Shown one piece after another: positions 6,001 through 9,718 of a stretch of DNA of 9,718 nt. A program made the position numbers and the translations under genes. How positions within the stretch are numbered: position 1 is the stretch's first letter; each line of letters starts with the position of its first letter. Origin of the DNA: Fidelibacterota bacterium (GTDB lineage: Bacteria; Fidelibacterota; BS150m-G59); NCBI GenBank assembly GCA_016784265.1, contig JADHUZ010000026.1:1-9718 (forward strand), in the 5' to 3' direction. The notes under the pieces were generated by a model. That model saw nothing but the letters and a program-made list of their open reading frames with translations. It ran no database searches and was not told the origin of the DNA.

Positions 6001-7878
6001 ATTGATGCTGGATATTTCCTTGATTATGTCGCAGATGCGAACGATCTGGCTGTTTCTTTCGATTATGATGGCGAAGGTTTCGGCACAGCGTTGACATTCT
6101 ATGTGGGCGTGCGTGATTACTACGGTGAAGCAGAAGGTCCGTATGGAATCACGATTTCTACCGAAACATACACACCGACATCTTACAATGTCTATCGTGA
6201 CGATGTAGAATTTGCCATGGGCTTAGTTTACACCGAATATCTTGATGTTGTAGATGCCAACGCAACGCACTCGTATTTCGTGCGTGCTGTGCATGATGGC
6301 GTAGAATCAGATCCGCTTTGTGATGTTGTGGTTACAGCAACTGCTGAATGCCCAATTGATCCGGTTTGCAATCTCGCCGCAGATGTTCTTGATGCCGACG
6401 TAACGCTGACTTGGGGTTACGGTGCGGATTGCGAAACTGCAATCTTCGCAGAAGGTTTCGACGGATGTGCATTGCCAGACGGTTGGGGAAGTTATACTTT
6501 ATCCGCGGCTGGTTGGTTGTTCGGTGAAGATGGCTCAAGTAGTTATTGGCCAATTCCGGCTGGTGACGGTTGTTATGCGTATAGCAATGACGATGAAGCC
6601 AACGATGATGGCTCCATGGACTATTTGTGGACAGGCGACATTGATGTCAGCGGTGCAGCAGCACCAGTTCTGATGATTGATAGCTATTTCACAGGTGCGT
6701 ATGGCCAAGTGGCAACAGTTGAAGTACTTAGCGATTATGATGCTGATGCAGGTGGCTATTGGAATTATACAGCTTTTACTGTCGAAGTAGATGCAGAAGG
6801 CTGGGCAACTTGGACTTATGACCTTGCTGTCCACGCAGGTTTTGCAGATATGATAATTCAGTTCCATAGCAATGATGCAGGTGCTTGGGCTTCTGGTTGG
6901 GCGCTTGATAATGTCGTTGTAGCCGAAGGTGGCACACGTGATTTTGCTCTGACAGGTTTCAACATCTATCTGGATGGTGAAATTGCTGGCTCAGTTGCTG
7001 CAGATGCTCGCGCATTTACAAATGCACCTGGATGGGGCACTTTCTTCTATGAGGTTGCTGCCGTATTCACAGGTGATGTAGAATCTGATGCAGTAGGTAT
7101 CGAAGTAACACTCGAAAATCCGTGTGTTGCAACAGGTGATATCAATGCAGATGGCTCAGTCAATGTGCTCGATGTTGTGAAAGCAGTTGCTTTTGCTCTC
7201 GAAACAATGATACCGACTGATGATGAATTCTGTCAAGCAGACATGAATGCAGATGGAACAGTTAACGTTCTTGATGTGGTTCAAATTGTTGGAATCGCAC
7301 TCGAAGGTAAACTGACAGCCGAATCTGCAACTGCAGTTGAAATCGGTCTTTCATCCACACAAATGGTTATCCGTGCAAACGGTGCTGTTGGTGGAATTCA
7401 ATTTACAACAGACAATGTAGATGCACTGCCAAATGGCGGAATCGTTTACAAAGGGGAAAATCAAGCGATGATCCTCGATGTTGAAAATGGATATCTGATG
7501 GACAACAAAATCACATTGACAGATGCGATGAGCATTGATGATGTGATTGTTGCCGATATCAACGGTAATCAAGTGGATGTTACGATTGTTGCAATTCCTG
7601 ATGAATATAGTTTGAATCAGAACTATCCGAATCCGTTCAATCCGAACACGAATATCAAATATGGTATTCCGGAAGACGGAATGGTTAGCCTGCTGATTTA
7701 CAATATGCTCGGTCAGGAAGTTTGTACTTTAGTGAACACTGAACAAGTCGCAAGTTACTACACAGTAACTTGGGACGGAACTAATAGCTTCGGTGAAAAA
7801 GTAACGAGCGGTGTTTATATGTATCGCATCGTTGCCGGTGATTTCTCAGAAACAGCCAAAATGGTGTTGCTGAAATAA
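3085..7878 (+). CDS. Giant secreted multidomain protein with T9SS C-terminal sorting domain
   Basis: This 1597-residue surface or extracellular protein begins with a signal peptide (residues 1-21, cleavage after VWA). The start has AAGGAG at 3074-3079. Domains in order are: a beta-rich N-terminal region 47-166; GCTDP linker 170-190; a domain with DSYGDGWNGG, 195-289; GCTDP linker 296-316; two PPC-like (bacterial pre-peptidase C-terminal) domains, about 325-447 and 453-593; the first half of a fibronectin-III (FN3) domain, 598-620; a basic linker 621-678; a second DSYGDGWNGG domain 679-770; GCMDP linker 773-793; two more PPC-like domains, 797-902 and 906-1026; the second half of FN3, 1030-1086; an FN3 split by a choice-of-anchor-J / cleaved-adhesin-like domain, 1093-1343; a dockerin-like pair 1346-1406; a short cohesin-like beta domain 1414-1506; and a T9SS sorting domain 1507-1597 (NYPNPFNP, GVYMYRIV, KMVLLK). 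No catalytic motif is visible. By family knowledge a role in adhesion or polymer binding is likely, but the ligand is unknown. Lys and Arg are almost absent outside the linker and the C terminus. It is flanked by its own candidate promoters and a strong terminator. Confidence 0.9.
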   Translation: MKYLTKILALTLLVSLSVVWAKGNPAITKAYDAVPVEDVLNMRDVVTYTFPAGCSDNNAGNDAAAQISMAVADEGIVTSMVLTGFYTVSENYSNEMILYFGSDLGGLLGFYIGSDPSWDAYEASFDLSAYYAGWMLADNWYVVIQDSYDNGGGMGCDFSMAVDAAAIVPGCTDPSAANYNPDANVDDGSCEYDECLDTEVFANYYEGSWASENSFEITTAAGEILVSGAGGGGNLSFTLCLTDGIYYANLYDSYGDGWNGGLLTVAFAGDTLSYTIEDGSEAVFTFTVGTTEDILGCTDPDATNYNPDATVDDGSCIYPECWFEEDLNEPNDTTTTATAILAGESIAGWICPATDLDYFVFEHTSADELPIFELTPATMGEYAADTYIMILDAAGEVIAYDEDAGEGYMSMVSFMDGLALGTYYMVVDNSPTYAPDDIMDYYATVYYYVPPPCEEDAFEDDDTKDFAFDHGADGTFTYALCSSDNFGGGIMQPSGVEAIDWSVVTLPAFTGLTASTHGLGDEGNDIDLFLEDYAGDGICAWGGGDDLAGSGNLDCEEAFVYHNLTDAAVTVYVGAIYYGGEDPIAYELTLATALLDCIDSPQNVTATGSCEQIALDWDAPLVGKSISNQPIDIAPAKGSIVNQIDERPTIDGAKYYERLQASITVDKPFVKHTDMNSRNAYILTVGGGSWDGEISWDILAVDSTLLYSGAAGTFDVELDFGDYIFEGYDSYGDGWNGGTAELSDAGGQVYFSFGLTSGGYFAENFQLVDAVYGCMDPDAVNYNPDATVDDGSCYYDGDDCSVAIDVVLGENSADGNDEWFTYTALAECYLEVSSQNETGDAAWDTNLYLVADDCETVLASNDDCCGYYGPSTAGLVVAAGDVVLIFWDDVWGPGPFTFTVTEGPACQDDELEENDWIDAPTLATLPYAADLMLCAGDQDWFAVTVEPFSILSATLVDYDGTALMDLGIYCPDIDAGYFLDYVADANDLAVSFDYDGEGFGTALTFYVGVRDYYGEAEGPYGITISTETYTPTSYNVYRDDVEFAMGLVYTEYLDVVDANATHSYFVRAVHDGVESDPLCDVVVTATAECPIDPVCNLAADVLDADVTLTWGYGADCETAIFAEGFDGCALPDGWGSYTLSAAGWLFGEDGSSSYWPIPAGDGCYAYSNDDEANDDGSMDYLWTGDIDVSGAAAPVLMIDSYFTGAYGQVATVEVLSDYDADAGGYWNYTAFTVEVDAEGWATWTYDLAVHAGFADMIIQFHSNDAGAWASGWALDNVVVAEGGTRDFALTGFNIYLDGEIAGSVAADARAFTNAPGWGTFFYEVAAVFTGDVESDAVGIEVTLENPCVATGDINADGSVNVLDVVKAVAFALETMIPTDDEFCQADMNADGTVNVLDVVQIVGIALEGKLTAESATAVEIGLSSTQMVIRANGAVGGIQFTTDNVDALPNGGIVYKGENQAMILDVENGYLMDNKITLTDAMSIDDVIVADINGNQVDVTIVAIPDEYSLNQNYPNPFNPNTNIKYGIPEDGMVSLLIYNMLGQEVCTLVNTEQVASYYTVTWDGTNSFGEKVTSGVYMYRIVAGDFSETAKMVLLK
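3592..3654 (+). repeat. GCTDP/NYNPDA linker repeat, copy 1
   Basis: Residues 170-190 of the giant protein: GCTDPSAANYNPDA then NVDDGSC. This 21-residue unit, with Cys at both ends and Asp/Asn throughout, is a common interdomain linker in secreted marine FCB proteins. The cysteines may form a disulfide and the acidic residues may bind calcium (inference). Confidence 0.85.
3838..3867 (+). repeat. DSYGDGWNGG motif, copy 1
   Basis: Residues 252-261 of the giant protein. The same ten residues recur at 729-738 (5269-5298). In both cases the GC(T/M)DP linker starts exactly 44 residues after the first Asp of the motif, which shows that the two regions are related by duplication. Confidence 0.85.
3970..4032 (+). 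repeat. GCTDP/NYNPDA linker repeat, copy 2
   Basis: Residues 296-316 of the giant protein: GCTDPDATNYNPDA then TVDDGSC. It joins the first DSYGDGWNGG domain to the first PPC-like pair. At DNA level it is closer to copy 3 than to copy 1 (for example the shared GGATCCGGATGCG block). Confidence 0.85.
4945..5118 (+). other. Basic interdomain linker of the giant protein
   Basis: Residues 621-678 contain eight basic residues (K624, K637, R647, K654, R658, K667, K671, R678) and few aromatic residues, between an FN3 half-domain and the second DSYGDGWNGG domain. The regions on both sides are practically free of Lys and Arg. It looks like an exposed, flexible linker and is the most obvious place for trypsin-like cleavage. 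Confidence 0.7.
5269..5298 (+). repeat. DSYGDGWNGG motif, copy 2
   Basis: Residues 729-738 of the giant protein, identical in sequence to residues 252-261. The DNA is also nearly identical (GATTCTTATGGTGACGG shared), which points to a fairly recent duplication or to gene conversion. Confidence 0.85.
5401..5463 (+). repeat. GCMDP/NYNPDA linker repeat, copy 3
   Basis: Residues 773-793 of the giant protein: GCMDPDAVNYNPDA then TVDDGSC. It joins the second DSYGDGWNGG domain to the second PPC-like pair, the same position that copy 2 has in the first cassette. Confidence 0.85.
6436..6927 (+). other. Choice-of-anchor-J / cleaved-adhesin-like domain
   Basis: Residues 1118-1281 of the giant protein run from FAEGFDGCALPDGWG through the central SMDYLWTGDIDVSG segment to GWALDNVVV. 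The order 'F-E-x-F ... LP-x-GW ... L-x-TP/GDIDVSG ... W-x-LDNV-x-V' is that of the MAM-like jelly-roll domains found in gingipain adhesin regions and other T9SS cargo. Such domains bind proteins or carbohydrates. Assignment is from motif order only. Confidence 0.65.
7120..7302 (+). other. Dockerin-like calcium-binding pair
   Basis: Residues 1346-1406 of the giant protein hold two copies of the dockerin type I / EF-hand-like loop. The first is D1352-N1354-D1356-G-N1360-D1363 and the second D1386-N1388-D1390-G-N1394-D1397, each followed by a VLDVV helix. Ligands at positions 1, 3, 5, 9 and 12 of both loops are intact, so calcium binding is expected. In cellulosomes dockerins bind cohesins; in marine FCB proteins the partner is mostly unknown. 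Confidence 0.8.
7604..7875 (+). other. T9SS C-terminal sorting domain
   Basis: Residues 1507-1597 of the giant protein: YSLNQNYPNPFNPNT, then IKYGIP, LLIYNMLGQEV, WDG, SGVYMYRIVAG and a terminal KMVLLK. This is a type A Por-secretion / FlgD-Ig-like sorting domain. In Bacteroidota it directs cargo through the T9SS outer-membrane channel and is usually cleaved off, with attachment to the cell surface. No T9SS machinery gene lies in this window. Confidence 0.9.
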
Positions 7879-7879
7879 T

Positions 7880-7934
7880 CTAAACTCACCGTTTAGTTTC
7901 AAAGCCCTCGTTCTTCGGAGCGGGGGCTTTTTTT
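7880..7934 (+). terminator. Strong intrinsic terminator with TTCG tetraloop
   Basis: GCCCTCGTTC (7904-7913) pairs along all ten positions, including two G-T pairs, with GAGCGGGGGC (7918-7927) around a TTCG loop closed by C-G. Seven T follow (7928-7934), and AAA before the stem can extend it. A small hairpin, CTAAAC (7880-7885) with GTTTAG (7891-7896), lies just ahead, directly after the stop codon. Together they end the giant gene's transcript and insulate the next unit. Confidence 0.93.
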
Positions 7935-8037
7935 ATGATGAATGTTTAATGGATAATTTCGAGTGCTGAAGGATGAAGATTGGATAGTTGCAAGCGCTAT
8001 CAACAACAGAAACCTTGCTAAATATCAAAAAACATAG

Positions 8038-8045
8038 TAACTTTG
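8038..8045 (+). promoter_or_regulatory. TAnnTTTG promoter element before the small exported protein
   Basis: TAACTTTG matches the Bacteroidota -7 box. CTTG at 8014-8017 lies 20 bases upstream, close to the expected -33 TTTG with 19 bases between. Transcription would start at about 8050, which is the A of the ATG itself. This fits the absence of a Shine-Dalgarno sequence and suggests a leaderless mRNA. Confidence 0.45.
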
Positions 8046-8049
8046 AGCG

Positions 8050-8451
8050 ATGAGAACAGTTTATCTTTTGATGATTTCAGTGCTTTCGTTTGCCGCGAGC
8101 GGGGGAGATTTTATTGCCGAGTTTTATTGCATTCCGGATGGCAATGAAATCAGAGTAACTTTTAAATCCACAAGTGAGACAAATGTTGAAAATTTCACAA
8201 TCCAGCGTAGCGTGAACGAAATTAATTTTTACAACATAGAATCATTTATTCCAAAAGGGACTGGCACCATCTACTCTTTTCGCGATTTCCCGTTTCAAAA
8301 ATCCGCCGCCACTTCCACAATCTATCATTATCGAATATGCATTGCATTTGATAATGGCGCAGAAGAATTGTTCACCGATGTTGTAGCTGTGCAGAGTTCC
8401 GTCTCAGGTTTGGCGAGAACTTGGGGAACTATCAAAGCGATGTTTCGTTAA
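8050..8451 (+). CDS. Small exported fibronectin-III-like protein
   Basis: This 133-residue protein starts with MRTVYLLMISVLSFAASGG, a clear signal peptide with probable cleavage near residues 16-18. The mature part (about 20-118) alternates short beta-strands: EIRVTFKSTSE, NFTIQRSVNEINFYNIE, a GTGTIYSFRD turn, YHYRICIAFDNG and TDVVAVQ. This order resembles a single FN3-type domain, like those that precede sorting signals in FCB secreted proteins. A basic tail ends in SGLARTWGTIKAMFR and is not a T9SS sorting domain. No function can be assigned. No good ribosome binding site precedes the ATG, but a TAnnTTTG element 12 bases upstream suggests a leaderless start. The HtrA-type protease begins 34 bases after the stop, with no terminator between, so the two are probably co-transcribed. 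Confidence 0.75.
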   Translation: MRTVYLLMISVLSFAASGGDFIAEFYCIPDGNEIRVTFKSTSETNVENFTIQRSVNEINFYNIESFIPKGTGTIYSFRDFPFQKSAATSTIYHYRICIAFDNGAEELFTDVVAVQSSVSGLARTWGTIKAMFR

Positions 8452-8473
8452 TTCCGCAGAAAAACCAATCAAT

Positions 8474-8479
8474 AGGGGA
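8474..8479 (+). promoter_or_regulatory. Ribosome binding site of the HtrA-type protease
   Basis: AGGGGA ends six bases before the ATG at 8486 and supports this start, which gives a Lys-rich n-region and a hydrophobic stretch typical of an export signal. Confidence 0.7.
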
Positions 8480-8485
8480 AAAATA

Positions 8486-9718
8486 ATGAAGAACATTTTG
8501 ACGAAGCAAATGAAGTTGCTTCAAATTGTGCCATTTGTTTTTGCGATGTTGCTGTTTTCTCAGAATAACATCGCAGAATATGAACAGTTGGGAGAAACGT
8601 TTGCAGATGTTGCAGCAAAAGTTACGAAATCGGTTGTCGTAATCGAAAGCGAAACCGTCATTAAAAATCCACACGCGAATCAGCAATTTGATGACTTTTT
8701 CAGATTTTTCCAGTTCGATATGCCGGAAGAATTTCGGAGAGAAGCGTTGGGCTCTGGCGTGATTGTTCGTGAAGACGGCGTGATTTTGACGAATAATCAC
8801 GTTGTCGAAAATGCCGAAGATATTCGCGTTGTTTTGCATGACGGAAGAAAATATGATGCAAAAATTATCGGAAAAGATCCCAAATCAGATGTTGCCGTAA
8901 TCCAAATTGATGAGAAGAATTTGCCGGCTATTTCATTAGGCGATTCGGATAAAATCCGTGTTGGGCATTGGGTTTTGGCAATTGGCTCGCCGTTTTCGGA
9001 TCAGCTGGCGCACACAGTTACACATGGCATTGTCAGCGCAAAAGGCAGATCGTCTGTGGGGTTGGCGGATTATGAGGATTTTATCCAAACGGATGCCGCA
9101 ATCAATCCCGGAAATAGCGGTGGCGCACTCGTGAATTTGCACGGAGAATTGGTTGGAATTAATACTGCAATTTTTAGCAAGACCGGCGGAAACATGGGGA
9201 TTGGATTTGCGATTCCTATCAATATGGCAAAACGCGCGATGGATGATCTTCTGGAATATGGATATGTAACTCGTGCTTGGCTCGGTGTTTACATCGGCGA
9301 TATCAACGATGCGATCAAAAGGTCGTTTGATTTGGACGATTACATCGGTGCGATTATTTCTGGTGTTGTGGAAGATAGTCCTGCAGAAAAAGATGGTTTG
9401 AAAGTGGAAGATATCATTGTTGCGGTTGATGGAGAACGAATCGAAAATTCATCGCAGTTGAGAAATATTATTTCAAGCCACAAACCGAAAGATGATGTGA
9501 AATTGCTTTTATTCAGAGATGGGCGGGAAAAAACAATCGAAATTACTCTTGGAACTTTGCCGGATGATGATCAAAAAATTGCCGCAAATAAAAGTGAAAT
9601 TTTTGAAAAAATCGGCATTTCTGTGATTGAAATCGGAAATCTATCGCGAGAGAAATATAATTTGAATGACAATCAAAATGGTTTGATTATCGTCAATGTA
9701 AAACGGATGGGCATCGCC
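8486..9718 (+). CDS. htrA: HtrA/DegQ-type periplasmic serine protease, 3' end missing
   Basis: An S1C-family serine protease and chaperone that degrades or refolds misfolded envelope proteins in the periplasm. The 411 codons present have no stop; family members of this design usually run to about 450-500 residues, so part of the second PDZ domain lies beyond the window. An export signal (basic MKNILTKQMK, hydrophobic to about residue 26) precedes the protease domain at about 32-250. The full catalytic triad is present: His105 in LTNNHVV, Asp135 in KSDVAVI, and Ser211 in NPGNSGGAL. PDZ1 runs from about 263 (RAWLGVYI) to 358 and contains the usual SPAEKDGLKVEDIIVAVDG. PDZ2 begins near 376 (IGISVIEIG). 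An insertion rich in Phe and Asp at about 65-80 corresponds to the regulatory LA-loop position. The gene follows the small exported protein by 34 bases. Symbol given at family level; degQ, degP and mucD cannot be told apart here. Confidence 0.95.
   Translation, partial: MKNILTKQMKLLQIVPFVFAMLLFSQNNIAEYEQLGETFADVAAKVTKSVVVIESETVIKNPHANQQFDDFFRFFQFDMPEEFRREALGSGVIVREDGVILTNNHVVENAEDIRVVLHDGRKYDAKIIGKDPKSDVAVIQIDEKNLPAISLGDSDKIRVGHWVLAIGSPFSDQLAHTVTHGIVSAKGRSSVGLADYEDFIQTDAAINPGNSGGALVNLHGELVGINTAIFSKTGGNMGIGFAIPINMAKRAMDDLLEYGYVTRAWLGVYIGDINDAIKRSFDLDDYIGAIISGVVEDSPAEKDGLKVEDIIVAVDGERIENSSQLRNIISSHKPKDDVKLLLFRDGREKTIEITLGTLPDDDQKIAANKSEIFEKIGISVIEIGNLSREKYNLNDNQNGLIIVNVKRMGIA

Noticed and set aside
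3085..7878. A peptidase domain in the giant protein, because PPC domains often follow proteases
   Set aside because: No catalytic motif (GTSMA, HExxH, GDSGG, Cys-His type) was seen in any part of the translation.

Overview
The window looks like a chromosomal piece of a moderately AT-rich, Gram-negative bacterium of the Fibrobacterota-Chlorobiota-Bacteroidota (FCB) side of the tree. The clues are a very large exported protein ending in a type IX secretion (T9SS)-style C-terminal sorting domain (NYPNPFNP ... GVYMYRIV ... KMVLLK), three GCTDP / NYNPDA / DDGSC calcium-type linkers, a dockerin-like pair, and two exact matches to the Bacteroidota-type promoter element TAnnTTTG. This mix of modules is typical of Marinimicrobia (SAR406), Calditrichota, KSB1 and related candidate phyla. 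The exact phylum is an inference from memory of such proteins and cannot be settled from this window.

Layout. Bases 1-93 hold an open frame that may be the 3' end of an upstream gene, followed by an intrinsic terminator (148-180). Bases 230-1246 (+) encode a cytoplasmic-looking MORN_2 / YwqK-type repeat protein with regular 24-residue repeats in two blocks. Convergent to it, three bases away, is an NAD(P)-dependent aldehyde dehydrogenase (1250-2731, -), with a possible shared bidirectional terminator between them. A 353-base divergent intergenic region (2732-3084) carries several inverted repeats and candidate promoter elements. Bases 3085-7878 (+) encode a 1597-residue secreted multidomain protein, which ends at a strong terminator with a TTCG tetraloop. 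Bases 8050-8451 (+) encode a small exported fibronectin-III-like protein. Thirty-four bases later begins an HtrA/DegQ-type serine protease with PDZ domains (8486 to the window end, truncated).

How the genes may relate. The last two genes form a plausible envelope operon (small exported protein plus periplasmic quality-control protease). The giant protein is a stand-alone transcription unit that probably ends up on the cell surface or outside the cell through T9SS. The aldehyde dehydrogenase and the MORN_2 protein are independent, unrelated neighbours.

The most striking observation concerns the giant protein. It is almost free of Lys and Arg over most of its length: one basic residue between residues 44 and 623, none in 679-1009, and none in 1068-1284. 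One 58-residue linker (621-678) holds eight. The protein also contains a duplicated four-module cassette and two fibronectin-III domains that each appear to be split by inserted domains.
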